From positions 1-64,000 of the forward strand of contig NZ_CP147407.1 in NCBI RefSeq assembly GCF_037201815.1: 64,000 nucleotides of DNA, read 5' to 3'. The position numbers and the translations under genes were made by a program. The notes under the pieces were generated by a model. The model was not told the origin of the DNA, did no database searches, and saw only the letters and a program-made list of their open reading frames with translations. Source of the DNA: Metabacillus sp. FJAT-52054. Its GTDB lineage: Bacteria; Bacillota; Bacilli; Bacillales; Bacillaceae. Within the stretch, counting starts at the first letter, position 1, and each line of letters begins with the position of its first letter. This document shows, piece by piece, positions 9,471 through 25,074 of the stretch.

Positions 9471-10853
9471 ATGAAGGTTCATATGAAAATGAAAAGAACA
9501 TGGTTGGCTGTACCTCTAAGCATCGCACTATTAGTACCAGCAGCGGGTGTTGCTTCAGCCCATGAAGGACATTCAATGAATCATTCCGGCAATATGAAAA
9601 TGTCAACCGAAGTCTCTAATCCTGCAATCGACTTACGAGCACAGCTTGATGCTATTCTTTCAGAACATGCATACTTGGCTGTCGTAGCGATGCAAAAAGG
9701 CATTGACGGAAAAGAAGATTTCGATGAGGCAGCTGCTCAGCTGAATGAGAATACGGATGCTCTATCAACGGCAGTCGGTTCCGTTTACGGTGAAGAAGCA
9801 GGCAATGCGTTCAAGGAGATCTGGGGCAGCCACATCGGCTACTTCGTAGATTATGTCAAAGCAACCGCTGCAAAAGATGAAGATGGCAAAATGAAGGCAA
9901 AAAAAGATCTTGATGAATATCGTGTTGAACAAGCCCAATTTTTAGATAAAGCAACAGGAGGCCGTTTAAAAGCGAAAGATCTTGAAGAAGGCCTAAAAAT
10001 GCACGTAACTGAATTAATTACAGCATTTGATAGCTATACAGAAAAAGACTATGATACAACTTACAGCACAGTTAGAGAATCCATTAAGCATATGTATGGA
10101 GTAGGAAAAGGCCTTTCTTGGGCGATTACAGATCAATTCCCTGATAAATTCGAGAAAAAATCTGTTGATACTCCTGCAGCCAATCTCAGAGCTGATTTAA
10201 ACTACCTGTTCTCCGAGCATGCCGCTCTTGCAGCCTTAGCGATGCAAAAAGGAATTGACGGGACAGAAGACTTTGATGAGGCTGCCGCTGCCCTTAACGA
10301 AAATACAAATGATTTATCAGCTGCTGTTGCATCCGTATACGGAAATGAAGGCGGAGAGCAGTATAAAAAAATCTGGAACAGCCACATTGGCTATCTTGTA
10401 GACTATGTGAAGGCTACAGGTGCGAAGGATGAAAAAGCAAAAGAAATGGCGTTAAAGGAGCTGGATGAATATCGTGCAGAACAAGCAAAATTCCTGGATA
10501 CAGCAACAGAAGGCAGATTAAAAGCAGCGGATCTGGAAAAAGGTTTGGAAATGCATATTGATCAATTGCTAAACGCTTTTAACAGCTATAATGAAAAAGA
10601 CTACGAGATGGCTTATGACAGCATCCATGAAGCCTATAATCATATGTTTGGTGTAGGTCTTGGTGTTTCAGGAGCAATCGTAGATCAATACCCTGATAAG
10701 TTTATGAGCAGCATGCCTACCGAAATGCCAAAAACAGGTATGGGCGGAACATCCGATTCAGGAAATTCTTCATTGATTTGGATGAGTGTTTCAGGATTCA
10801 TTCTGGCCCTTGCTGCTATTGCAACAATTGTTCGAAAAAGAAGATTGAACTAA
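9471..10853 (+). CDS. Cell-wall-anchored His/Met-rich protein with duplicated helical domain
   Basis: Function unknown. The 460-aa product has a signal peptide ending near AGVASA, then a His/Met-rich mature N-terminus (HEGHSMNHSGNMKM). Two copies of a roughly 174-residue helical domain follow (about 54-227 and 238-411), colinear without gaps and about two thirds identical by eye. Each copy has four His at the same places: 66/250, 121/305, 178/362 and 207/391. The C-terminus has an LPXTG-like motif MPKTG (419-423), a membrane segment and the tail RKRRLN, so the protein is probably sorted to the cell wall. ATG 9471 fits the Shine-Dalgarno AGGAGA better than the ATG at 9465. Metal binding is an inference. 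Confidence 0.8.
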   Translation: MKVHMKMKRTWLAVPLSIALLVPAAGVASAHEGHSMNHSGNMKMSTEVSNPAIDLRAQLDAILSEHAYLAVVAMQKGIDGKEDFDEAAAQLNENTDALSTAVGSVYGEEAGNAFKEIWGSHIGYFVDYVKATAAKDEDGKMKAKKDLDEYRVEQAQFLDKATGGRLKAKDLEEGLKMHVTELITAFDSYTEKDYDTTYSTVRESIKHMYGVGKGLSWAITDQFPDKFEKKSVDTPAANLRADLNYLFSEHAALAALAMQKGIDGTEDFDEAAAALNENTNDLSAAVASVYGNEGGEQYKKIWNSHIGYLVDYVKATGAKDEKAKEMALKELDEYRAEQAKFLDTATEGRLKAADLEKGLEMHIDQLLNAFNSYNEKDYEMAYDSIHEAYNHMFGVGLGVSGAIVDQYPDKFMSSMPTEMPKTGMGGTSDSGNSSLIWMSVSGFILALAAIATIVRKRRLN

Positions 10854-10874
10854 TTGAAATAGGTTTTTTAGAGA

Positions 10875-10909
10875 AGAACCTCCAGTTTATTGCTGGAGGT
10901 TCTTTTTTT
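10875..10909 (+). terminator. Intrinsic terminator after the surface-protein gene
   Basis: A perfect 11-bp stem (10875-10885 with 10893-10903) and a 7-nt loop are followed by a T run. Confidence 0.9.
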
Positions 10910-10970
10910 GATCAAAAATTCACAAAGAAAGGAGTTTTTCGCCAATAGACGTGTAATATAAAGGGATTAT

Positions 10971-10979
10971 TGATATAAT
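10971..10979 (+). promoter_or_regulatory. Extended -10 promoter candidate for gyrA
   Basis: TG-A-TATAAT lies 109 bp before gyrA, with no good -35. Because a strong terminator precedes it, gyrA needs its own promoter and this is the best candidate. Confidence 0.45.
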
Positions 10980-11087
10980 GGAGAATATGGCCTGATTTCA
11001 AACTACATAAAATCTTTGAAATAATTTTCATATAAACGGAGATAGTTTTTTCTAACTCCCAAACTAAAGTTCTGGGGAGGTTTAAAC

Positions 11088-13583
11088 ATGGCTGAAGATA
11101 AAACACCTCAAGTGAAAGAAATAAATATTAGCCAGGAAATGCGTTCTTCATTCCTGGATTATGCGATGAGCGTCATCGTATCACGTGCACTGCCTGACGT
11201 GCGCGATGGATTGAAACCGGTCCACCGCAGAATTTTGTATGCGATGAATGATCTCGGCATGACGAGCGACAAGCCCTTTAAGAAGTCGGCACGTATCGTC
11301 GGTGAAGTAATCGGTAAGTATCACCCCCATGGTGATTCCGCTGTTTACGACACAATGGTCAGGATGGCGCAGGATTTCAACTTCCGGTACATGCTTGTAG
11401 ACGGACACGGAAACTTCGGTTCAGTGGACGGCGATGCAGCAGCTGCGATGCGTTATACAGAAGCGCGCATGTCTAAAATTTCAATGGAAATCCTTCGGGA
11501 TATTAATAAAGATACAATTGACTATCAAGATAACTACGACGGCTCAGAAAAAGAACCAGTCGTTCTTCCGGCAAGATTCCCGAACCTGCTAGTTAACGGT
11601 GCGGCTGGAATCGCAGTCGGAATGGCTACAAACATCCCTCCCCATCAGCTGGGCGAGGTAATTGACGGTGTTCTTGCCGTTAGTAAAAATCCGGATGTAA
11701 CCATTGCTGAACTAATGGAAATCATTCCAGGTCCGGACTTCCCGACTGCCGGCCAGATTCTTGGGCGCAGCGGAATCCGCAAAGCATATGAAACGGGCAG
11801 AGGTTCCATCATTGTCCGTGCAAAGGTTGAAATTGAAGAGAAGCCATCAGGCAAACAAGTTATTCTTGTCCACGAGCTTCCTTACCAGGTAAATAAAGCG
11901 AGATTAATTGAAAAAATCGCTGACCTTGTCCGCGATAAAAAAATAGAGGGTATTTCCGATCTTCGTGATGAGTCCGACCGTAACGGTATGAGAATTGTCA
12001 TCGAGGTTCGCAAAGATGCCAATGCGAATGTTCTTTTAAACAACCTTTACAAGCAGACTGCTCTGCAGACAAGCTTTGGTATTAACATGCTTGCCCTTGC
12101 AAACGGCCAGCCGCAGGTACTGAACCTTAAGCAGTTCCTTGAGCATTACCTGGAACACCAAAAAGTTGTTATTAAGAGACGTACTGCCTTTGAATTGAGA
12201 AAAGCAGAAGCACGTGCTCATATTTTAGAGGGCCTGCGGATTGCGCTCGATCATTTGGATGCCGTCATCGCTTTGATTCGCGGCTCGCAGACGACTGAGA
12301 TTGCCCGTCAAGGCTTAATGGAGCAGTTTTCACTCAGCGAAAAGCAGGCACAGGCGATTCTTGATATGCGTCTTCAGCGTTTGACAGGTCTGGAAAGAGA
12401 AAAAATTGAAGAAGAATACCAGGGTCTTGTACAGCTGATTGCCGAATTGAAGGCCATCCTTGCTGACGAAGAAAAAGTACTCGAAATCATCAGAGAAGAG
12501 CTTCTTGAAATTAAAGAGCGCTTCAATGATGTGCGCCGCACGGAACTGATTGCCGGCGGAGCAGAGGTATTTGAAGATGAAGATCTCATTCCTGTAGAAA
12601 ACATCGTACTTACACTTACTCATAATGGATACATTAAACGTCTCCCAATCTCAACCTACCGCAGCCAGAAGCGCGGAGGAAGAGGAATTCAAGGGATGGG
12701 CACAAACGAGGATGATTTCGTCGATCAGCTTTTGACAACCTCAACCCATGACACCATTCTTTATTTCACCAATAAAGGGAAGGTATACCGCACGAAAGGG
12801 TATGAAGTGCCTGAATACGGCCGCACGGCTAAAGGTCTTCCAATCGTTAACCTTCTTGGAGTGGAGCGGGATGAGTGGGTAAAAGCCATTATTCCAGTTT
12901 CTGAATTTGTGGATGACTGGTATCTGTTCTTTACAACTAAAGAGGGGATTTCCAAACGGACTCCGCTTAGCCAGTTCGCCAATATCCGTACGAACGGTCT
13001 GATCGCCCTTGGACTGCGCGAAGAGGATGAACTTATTTCTGTCCGCCTTACGGATGGATCAAAAGACATTATTATTGGAACGAAGGACGGAATGATGATC
13101 CGTTTCCCTGAGACGGACGTTCGTCAAATGGGAAGAACCGCTACTGGAGTGAAGGGGATTAACCTTAGCGAAGGTGATGAAGTAGTCGGTATGGAGATTC
13201 TGGAAGAAGACACAGATATCCTGATTGTAACGCGGAATGGTTTTGGGAAGAGGACTCCTGCTGGGGAGTACCGTATTCAAAGCCGCGGCGGTAAAGGTTT
13301 GAAAACGTGCAATATAACAGAGAAAAACGGCTCTGTTGTATCCTTTAAAGCTTCCACCGGCGAAGAAGATCTGATGCTCATCACGGCAAATGGAGTTCTG
13401 ATCCGTATGGATGTTAACGATATTTCCACGATGGGACGTAACACACAAGGTGTACGTTTGATCAGGCTGGGTGAAAATCATCATGTTGCAACGGTTGCTC
13501 TCGTTGAAAAAGAAGAGCCTGCTGCAGAAGAAGAAGAGTTGCTGGAAGAAGGGCATCATGATAGTGAATCTTCAGCTGAATAA
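11088..13583 (+). CDS. gyrA: DNA gyrase subunit A
   Basis: GyrA cuts and rejoins DNA in the gyrase complex. The 831-aa protein has the catalytic Tyr at residue 123 ([10 protein letters not shown]). The quinolone-resistance region has the susceptible-type residues Ser84 and Asp88 ([11 protein letters not shown]). The C-terminal half holds the beta-pinwheel with the GyrA box QKRGGRG near residue 525. It ends in an acidic tail with several Glu runs. ATG 11088 follows GGGGAGG at 7-nt spacing. It is about 10 residues longer than B. subtilis GyrA, mostly in the tail. It has its own terminator and is uncoupled from gyrB. Confidence 0.97.
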   Translation: MAEDKTPQVKEINISQEMRSSFLDYAMSVIVSRALPDVRDGLKPVHRRILYAMNDLGMTSDKPFKKSARIVGEVIGKYHPHGDSAVYDTMVRMAQDFNFRYMLVDGHGNFGSVDGDAAAAMRYTEARMSKISMEILRDINKDTIDYQDNYDGSEKEPVVLPARFPNLLVNGAAGIAVGMATNIPPHQLGEVIDGVLAVSKNPDVTIAELMEIIPGPDFPTAGQILGRSGIRKAYETGRGSIIVRAKVEIEEKPSGKQVILVHELPYQVNKARLIEKIADLVRDKKIEGISDLRDESDRNGMRIVIEVRKDANANVLLNNLYKQTALQTSFGINMLALANGQPQVLNLKQFLEHYLEHQKVVIKRRTAFELRKAEARAHILEGLRIALDHLDAVIALIRGSQTTEIARQGLMEQFSLSEKQAQAILDMRLQRLTGLEREKIEEEYQGLVQLIAELKAILADEEKVLEIIREELLEIKERFNDVRRTELIAGGAEVFEDEDLIPVENIVLTLTHNGYIKRLPISTYRSQKRGGRGIQGMGTNEDDFVDQLLTTSTHDTILYFTNKGKVYRTKGYEVPEYGRTAKGLPIVNLLGVERDEWVKAIIPVSEFVDDWYLFFTTKEGISKRTPLSQFANIRTNGLIALGLREEDELISVRLTDGSKDIIIGTKDGMMIRFPETDVRQMGRTATGVKGINLSEGDEVVGMEILEEDTDILIVTRNGFGKRTPAGEYRIQSRGGKGLKTCNITEKNGSVVSFKASTGEEDLMLITANGVLIRMDVNDISTMGRNTQGVRLIRLGENHHVATVALVEKEEPAAEEEELLEEGHHDSESSAE

Positions 13584-13599
13584 AAAATAGTAAAAAAAA

Positions 13600-13630
13600 G
13601 GGACAACCATTAAAGGTTGTCCCTTTTTTT
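13600..13630 (+). terminator. Intrinsic terminator after gyrA
   Basis: A perfect 9-bp stem GGGACAACC/GGTTGTCCC (13600-13608, 13615-13623) is followed by seven T and preceded by an A run. Confidence 0.92.
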
Positions 13631-13638
13631 GCCGATAA
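13611..13638 (+). promoter_or_regulatory. Possible sigma-D promoter for the HD-GYP gene
   Basis: TAAA-N16-GCCGATAA matches the flagellar sigma-D consensus TAAA-N15-GCCGATAT at 11 of 12 fixed bases. It overlaps the gyrA terminator, so the match may be accidental. Confidence 0.33.
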
Positions 13639-13690
13639 AAGGAATATATAGGACAAACGGCTCATATAAGGACAGGGGGGTGTTTCGAAA

Positions 13691-14776
13691 ATGCGCACAG
13701 GATTGGAGCAAATAATTGACGGGTGTGTTCTCTCAGAAGATATTAATGGTAAGTCTAAAGAACCATTAATGAAGAAAGAAACGGTCATGGATGAGGAAAA
13801 GCTGGAAGTTCTCCGGGCATTTATGGTAAAGGAAATAGAGGTCGAGCCTTATTTAATAAGCGGAGAGCCTTTTAAACCAGGCTATAAAATTAAAAAGAAA
13901 AATGAAGCAGATGGACGAATTGAAATGGAAACTACGGATATTTCGATTCAATTCAAAAAACAAGCCGAGCAGTTCGAGCGGATGTTTAACTCGTGGCAGT
14001 CAGGCGTATCCATCGATATTCCAAAAGTAAGGGAAATTGTACTGCCCCTAATCGATTTGTTTAAAGACCAGCCAAAAGAGCTGCTGAATATTCCAAACTA
14101 CTATACGGGGAAAGATTACATAGCGCAGCATTGCCTTGCCGTCTCTCTCATGAGTTCATATATTGCGAATCAATTAAACTTTCCGAGTGGAGAGATTAAT
14201 CAAATTGCTCTAGCCGGTGCACTGAGCGACTGCGGTATGTCTAAAATACAGCCGTCTGTCCTGCTTAAAAGGCTTGCTCTGACAGATAAAGAGTTTGCGG
14301 AAATTAAACAGCATTCGATTCAAGGGTACAAAATGATAAAAGATATTGCCGTAATTAAAGAAGGAGTGAAAGTCGGGGTGCTGCAGCATCATGAGAGAAT
14401 GGACGGGAGCGGATATCCTTTAGGGGTAAAAGGCGATCAGCTTCATCCATACGGAAAAATTGTTGCACTGGCAGATACGTTTATGGCCATGATCTGCCCC
14501 CGTCCATACCGAAACGGACTTTCACCTTTTAAGGTATTTGAAGAAATCAAGCATGATAGCTTTGGGAAATTTGATCTCACCGCCGTAAATGTACTTTCAA
14601 AAATGCTGGCTCGTATTCTGAATGGTTCACATGTGAAATTATCGGATGGAACAATCGGGGAGGTTATTTTCACTGATTCGCAGAAACCGGTTCGTCCGAT
14701 CATCCGCTTAGAGTCTAATCAGATTCTCCAGCTCGAAAAACGAATAGATCTTTATATAGTAGAAACTCTTCTCTGA
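13691..14776 (+). CDS. Degenerate HD-GYP domain protein
   Basis: This 361-aa soluble protein has an N-terminal region (about 1-110) without a recognised domain and a C-terminal HD-GYP domain, the fold of cyclic-di-GMP phosphodiesterases. Visible are H147 (AQHCLAVS), H208, H233-H234-E235 and the GYP block DGSGYP at 238-243. The HD pair itself reads Ser179-Asp180 in ALSDCGMSKI where active enzymes have His-Asp, so catalysis is doubtful. A binding or regulatory role is possible. HD-type genes after gyrA are also known in other Bacillus. ATG 13691 follows AGGGGGG. Confidence 0.8.
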   Translation: MRTGLEQIIDGCVLSEDINGKSKEPLMKKETVMDEEKLEVLRAFMVKEIEVEPYLISGEPFKPGYKIKKKNEADGRIEMETTDISIQFKKQAEQFERMFNSWQSGVSIDIPKVREIVLPLIDLFKDQPKELLNIPNYYTGKDYIAQHCLAVSLMSSYIANQLNFPSGEINQIALAGALSDCGMSKIQPSVLLKRLALTDKEFAEIKQHSIQGYKMIKDIAVIKEGVKVGVLQHHERMDGSGYPLGVKGDQLHPYGKIVALADTFMAMICPRPYRNGLSPFKVFEEIKHDSFGKFDLTAVNVLSKMLARILNGSHVKLSDGTIGEVIFTDSQKPVRPIIRLESNQILQLEKRIDLYIVETLL

Positions 14777-14800
14777 GCCGGTTATTTCCGGCTCTTTTTT
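14775..14800 (+). terminator. Intrinsic terminator after the HD-GYP gene
   Basis: The stem GAGCCGG/CCGGCTC (14775-14781, 14788-14794) is followed by six T; it overlaps the stop codon. Confidence 0.9.
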
Positions 14801-14860
14801 CTTTATTCATAAGCATTTGGCAGCCGAAAAATAAAAGATTGAAAAACTTTAAGAAAAACC

Positions 14861-14890
14861 TTGACCATGGGTAGTCCGCGGTGGTATATT
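14861..14890 (+). promoter_or_regulatory. Single promoter of rRNA operon 1
   Basis: TTGACC (14861-14866), an 18-bp spacer and TATATT (14885-14890) are the only good promoter seen before the first 16S gene. The leader contains the boxA-type antitermination sequence GTTCTTTGAAAAC at 14924-14936. Confidence 0.68.
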
Positions 14891-14996
14891 AAGATAGTTC
14901 CTTCGGGGGCAACAGCAAAAAAAGTTCTTTGAAAACTAAACAAATCGAAGTGCCAACGTTAATTCTAAAGCAACAAACAAGAGCTAGTCAAACTAC

Positions 14997-16541
<1,545 letters not shown>

Positions 16542-16628
16542 AAGAATTATCAGCACCCATGTGGTGCAACATTAACGGACGCACTTCGACTTTGTTTAGT
16601 TTTGAGAGAACTTGCTTCTCTTTTTGAT

Positions 16629-16705
<77 letters not shown>

Positions 16706-16727
16706 TCTTTATACATTGAAATTCGTT

Positions 16728-16803
16728 GGGGCCTTAGCTCAGCTGGGAGAGCGCCTGCCTTGCACGCAGGAGGTCAGCGGTTCGATCCCGCTAGGCTCCA
16801 CCA
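16728..16803 (+). tRNA. tRNA-Ala (TGC)
   Basis: This 76-nt cloverleaf has anticodon TGC (CTTGCAC), acceptor GGGGCCT/AGGCTCC with wobble, and an encoded CCA. It is the second spacer tRNA. Confidence 0.96.
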
Positions 16804-16981
16804 ACGAGACTTTTTTTGTCTCTAAAACTTGTTCTTTGAAAACTAGATAACGATATGAATGTCAAACATTCACACGAGTAAGCAAGTAACCTTACGATTT
16901 TCTTCTGCGCTTGCGTATGAAGAGAACATCAAGTCTGAAAACTTCTGTTTTCAGCTCTAACGAAGATAACTTCCGTTATCA

Positions 16982-19906
<2,925 letters not shown>

Positions 19907-19981
19907 TTTATTCAAGTAAGGCTGCTTTACTCGTGCAGCAATCGTTATCTAGTTTTGAAAGAGCAATCTTTCAACCACATA

Positions 19982-20097
<116 letters not shown>

Positions 20098-20109
20098 ACA
20101 TGAAAAAAA

Positions 20110-20140
20110 GGCTTGCCCCTTAGGGGGTGGGTCTTTTTTT
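20110..20140 (+). terminator. Terminator of rRNA operon 1
   Basis: A 10-bp stem (20110-20119 with 20123-20132, several G-T pairs) is preceded by seven A and followed by seven T. Confidence 0.85.
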
Positions 20141-20777
20141 GTTGGGATTGGGGATGCGGGATACGCTTGGGATAGAGGGAGAAAGAAGGGAGAGCGGATA
20201 CGTGATTCGGGATACGCCATGGGTGGAGGGAAGGAGAAGGAGGGGGAATACTCGAATCAGTTGAACTTAGTGTTTATTAGTAGCTTAACGGTTGGCTGGA
20301 CTTATTTTTAACAGAGTGAGACTGGCGGACCGTACTGGATGGTGCTGGCTGGGGAAGAGGGTCCAACGAATAGAGGCGGTTGTGATTTCTGTCGAACCCT
20401 CCCGAAAAGTCGATATCCGTTCATTTTAGTCGATAAATCGAAATAATCGTCGATATATTAAAATTTTGGTCGATATATCAAAATAATCCCCGATATATCC
20501 AAATTTCGGTCGATATCCGCTCCAGAATAGCCGATATGCTCTCCAGCTACCCCAATGCCGCAACAGAAACGAATGAATCTGCCTCGATTCTAACCCTATT
20601 TCGCCTCCACTACGCCGTAATGTCATGCCATTTGAACAGTTTTGAACCAAAATAGAGGAGTTTTGATCGTAAATTTGAGATATTAATGGTCCACTCCTAA
20701 AAAATTCAACCCTTCGCCTCACTCACATTGCAATAGCGCCGAACCTCCTGTTGATCCCAGCCAAACCCCATCCATCC
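20141..20777. other. Gene-free stretch between rRNA operon 1 and yaaC
   Basis: No credible reading frame is seen. The first 260 bp are purine-rich, with three copies of a CGGATACG-like motif (about 20157-20215). Then comes the 20-bp tandem array at 20409-20537, then about 240 bp of unique sequence. The stretch to 20537 is shared with the DNA behind rRNA operon 2. Weak similarity to copy 2 continues to about 20670. Confidence 0.7.
20409..20537. repeat. 20-bp tandem repeat array, copy 1
   Basis: The core CGATA occurs at 20411, 20431, 20451, 20471, 20491, 20511 and 20532, giving an exact 20-bp period for six units and 21 for the last. Unit consensus is roughly GTCGATATATCAAAATAAT. The period is not a multiple of three, so it is not a coding repeat. 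Confidence 0.88.
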
Positions 20778-21725
20778 CTAAATCCGTTCACTCAAATACA
20801 GCCAAATCAGCTGAGGAATTTTCCAGGCGGTGATTTCCATAAAGGCGGTAATGTAAATATAGTCATTTGTTGAGCGGTTTTGTATCAGGTCGTACCACCA
20901 TTCTGTTTCGTATCTTGAGATCATGCTGAGGTTGTAGAGCAGCAGGTAATGAGTGAGCAGTTCAGGCATGATAAACAGCTGTTCTTTTTCAGCGGGCAGC
21001 GAGTACTCCTTTTTTTCGAGGCTGTAGGAGAGTATGGCCGTTGAAAATGGAGAGAGGCTTTCTTTTTTCATAATTATCTTTTCTCCATCTGAAATGGCGG
21101 TTTCCAAGCCGGTAAGGTGTTCGATTGTTTCCGCCAGCCTTTTATCGGTGATGTGATAGGCGACGGCTGCTTCAGATGATAGATAGATGGCATCCGGGCC
21201 TTCCTTTAGAGGGAAAGCCGGTTTCCCATTCCGGAGTACTTTGAAGCAATGCCCCATTTCGGGTATTCTCCGCAGGAGCATTTCCATTGTATAGCGTTCT
21301 TTATCCAATTCCTTGAGCTTAAAGAGAGTTCGGGCGGTATGGTGAAACAGGCCGTTTTTCTGGAGTCGTACCTCATCTTTAAGAAACAAGTAATCCTGTT
21401 TCTTCTTTTTACGTGTTGTGACGCCGTGGGCAAGCACTGAGGTGGTTTCGGGATAATCAGGGTCCTCGGTAAGAATGCTTGCTTTCACGAGCTGAGTGAG
21501 GCCATAGAAGTAAAGGATGGGTTTAATGGAAAGGGGAGCTTCCTCTGCCTGCTTGTAAAAGCTCTCTGCATGCATGAGATAATACATGAATGTGCAGGAG
21601 TTTCGATAAGACAATTGGGATGCGAGAGATCCGAATGACTTTGTATAAATTTTTTCCAGTGTGTTTTGCGAGCTTTCAGTCGAATGCAGGTATATGTAGG
21701 AATTCCAAGGATTAGTTGGTTTCAT
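20778..21725 (-). CDS. yaaC: YaaC family protein, function unknown
   Basis: This 315-aa protein matches YaaC, a conserved Bacillus protein always found next to guaB and of the same length in B. subtilis. The N-terminal NPWNSYIYLHSTESSQ and the C-terminal YDLIQNRSTNDYIYITAFMEI are typical for the family. No catalytic motif or signal peptide is visible. It is transcribed on the minus strand, divergent from guaB and convergent with rRNA operon 1. ATG at 21725 has GGAGAGG just upstream on the minus strand. No terminator was found at its end. Confidence 0.85.
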   Translation of the reverse strand: MKPTNPWNSYIYLHSTESSQNTLEKIYTKSFGSLASQLSYRNSCTFMYYLMHAESFYKQAEEAPLSIKPILYFYGLTQLVKASILTEDPDYPETTSVLAHGVTTRKKKKQDYLFLKDEVRLQKNGLFHHTARTLFKLKELDKERYTMEMLLRRIPEMGHCFKVLRNGKPAFPLKEGPDAIYLSSEAAVAYHITDKRLAETIEHLTGLETAISDGEKIIMKKESLSPFSTAILSYSLEKKEYSLPAEKEQLFIMPELLTHYLLLYNLSMISRYETEWWYDLIQNRSTNDYIYITAFMEITAWKIPQLIWLYLSERI

Positions 21726-21772
21726 TGTATGCCTCTCCAGTTTTCTTAATATTTAAACTCTTTGTGGTCTTC

Positions 21773-23303
<1,531 letters not shown>

Positions 23304-23341
23304 TATCGTAATCTATAAATAGTGTACAAAAAGCAAACATT

Positions 23342-23374
23342 TAGACAGAGACTCTTTCTCTGTCTATTTTTTTT
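23342..23374 (+). terminator. Intrinsic terminator after guaB
   Basis: A perfect 9-bp stem TAGACAGAG/CTCTGTCTA (23342-23350, 23358-23366) is followed by eight T. Confidence 0.9.
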
Positions 23375-23545
23375 AGCATCCCTATGATAGAATTAATTTT
23401 GTGTTTCTTTTCGAAAAAAATGACCAAGCTCCGTCCAAGCGGGACAAGCCGTTACGTATACTATAGCATCCCCATTTTTAAATGTTTTACCCACAGTCAA
23501 ACCTATTACATAGATAGAAAATTCACATGGAGGTTATTGAACAGC

Positions 23546-24883
23546 ATGAATCAAAAACGTATTTTAGCAGTTTTCATGGCAGCAGCGATGTTCCTTACTG
23601 TGCTTGCGCCAATGAAACAGGTATCCGCTGCAGCTGATCCAATCAGCATTAATGCAAAAGCGTCTATTTTAGTGGAAGCATCATCCGGAAAAATTCTCTA
23701 CGGAAACAACATAGATGAATCTCTCCCGATTGCAAGTATGGCAAAAATCATGACTGAGTACCTGGTTATGGAAGCGATCAAAGACGGAAAAGTTACATGG
23801 GAGCAAACGTATACGCCTAACGACTATACATACAGCATCTCGCAAATCCGCGGACTGTCTAACGTACCTCTCAGAAAAGACGGAAGCTATACAGTAAAAG
23901 AATTGTATGAAGCGATGGCGATTTATTCAGCAAACGGTGCAGCCATTGCCCTTGCAGAAGTGGTTGCCGGCTCTGAAACAAATTTTGTTAAAATGATGAA
24001 TGATAAAGCGAAAGAACTTGGTTTGACCGATTATCATTTTGTTAATGCTACAGGCCTTGAAAACAAAGATCTAAACGGAAATCATCCGGAGGGTACATCA
24101 GAGGATGACGAGAACAAAGTTTCAGCACGCGATATGGCGAAGCTTGCTTCCCGTTTAATTAAGGATTACCCAGAGATTCTTGAGACGGCAAGCATTCCGA
24201 GAAAGACCTTTAAAGAAGGAACGGACATGCCGAACTACAACTGGATGCTCAAAGGATTGATCTATGAGTATGAAGGAGTAGACGGACTCAAAACAGGTTC
24301 AACAGATTCAGCCGGTTCATCCTTTACGGCGACAGCTGAGAAAAACGGAATGCGTGTGATTACGGTTGTAATGGATGCTTCTGATGGAACAGGCGATTTA
24401 AAATCTCCTCGTTTCAAAGAGACAAAGAAGCTTCTCGATTTTGCCTACAATAATTATTCTGTAGAAGAGCTTTACCCTGCAGGCTATCAGATTAAAGGCA
24501 AATCTTCTATTCCAGTTGTCAGCGGAAAAGAAAAAGAGGTTGGAATCCAAACGGACCAGCCTATGACGGTTGCTATGAAAAACGGTGAAAAAGGCAACTA
24601 CAAGGCTAAATATATGATAGATAAAAAGAAATTAAATGAAAAAGGCGAGCTGGCTGCTCCTTTTAAAGCAAAAGAGGCAGTTGGTAAAATGGTCGTAGAT
24701 TATAAAGGCGAAGAAAAAGATTATGGTTTCCTAACTGGTGAAGCAGGCGGCGAAGTTAACGTCGTGACAAAAGAAGGCGTAGAAAAAGCCAACTGGTTTG
24801 TTCTGACGATGAGAGGCATTGGCGGATTCTTTGCCGGTCTTTGGGACAGTGTGGTTCAGACTGTATCCGGCTGGTTCTCCTAA
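23546..24883 (+). CDS. dacA: D-alanyl-D-alanine carboxypeptidase DacA (PBP5)
   Basis: DacA trims the terminal D-Ala from peptidoglycan stem peptides outside the membrane. The 445-aa precursor has a signal peptide ending near QVSA (residue 28). The serine-peptidase triad of motifs is visible: SMAK (64-67), SAN (128-130) and KTG in [11 protein letters not shown]. The C-terminal domain ends with an amphipathic membrane anchor ([18 protein letters not shown]). ATG 23546 gives the family length; it is 12 nt from GGAGG, so the in-frame TTG at 23537 is possible. A longer upstream frame to 23384 is not credible. Confidence 0.95.
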   Translation: MNQKRILAVFMAAAMFLTVLAPMKQVSAAADPISINAKASILVEASSGKILYGNNIDESLPIASMAKIMTEYLVMEAIKDGKVTWEQTYTPNDYTYSISQIRGLSNVPLRKDGSYTVKELYEAMAIYSANGAAIALAEVVAGSETNFVKMMNDKAKELGLTDYHFVNATGLENKDLNGNHPEGTSEDDENKVSARDMAKLASRLIKDYPEILETASIPRKTFKEGTDMPNYNWMLKGLIYEYEGVDGLKTGSTDSAGSSFTATAEKNGMRVITVVMDASDGTGDLKSPRFKETKKLLDFAYNNYSVEELYPAGYQIKGKSSIPVVSGKEKEVGIQTDQPMTVAMKNGEKGNYKAKYMIDKKKLNEKGELAAPFKAKEAVGKMVVDYKGEEKDYGFLTGEAGGEVNVVTKEGVEKANWFVLTMRGIGGFFAGLWDSVVQTVSGWFS

Positions 24884-24892
24884 TAATAAGAA

Positions 24893-24920
24893 AGACACCT
24901 TGCAGAAGGTGTCTTTTTTT
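24893..24920 (+). terminator. Intrinsic terminator after dacA
   Basis: A perfect 9-bp stem AGACACCTT/AAGGTGTCT (24893-24901, 24906-24914) with loop GCAG is followed by a T run. Confidence 0.92.
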
Positions 24921-25074
24921 AGCGATCATTTCCGTTATTGGAAGTTTTTACAGTGAACTTTTAGAATATTGAATCTGCAATCGTATAATAGTATAGGATT
25001 ATTCACAGATATGAGATAAAATAGAGAATATGATTACATAAAACTACAATGTTGAGTATAGAGGGGGATTTACA

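Noticed and set aside
20409..20537. CRISPR array
   Set aside because: The 20-bp units are continuous with no unique spacers between them, and no cas gene is in the window.
20426..20722. 98-codon minus-strand frame over the tandem repeats behind rRNA operon 1
   Set aside because: The repeat period is 20, which shifts frame each unit, and the frame is not preserved behind operon 2.
23384..23545. 54-codon N-terminal extension of dacA
   Set aside because: It would place the signal peptide far inside the protein; the family starts just before the hydrophobic core.
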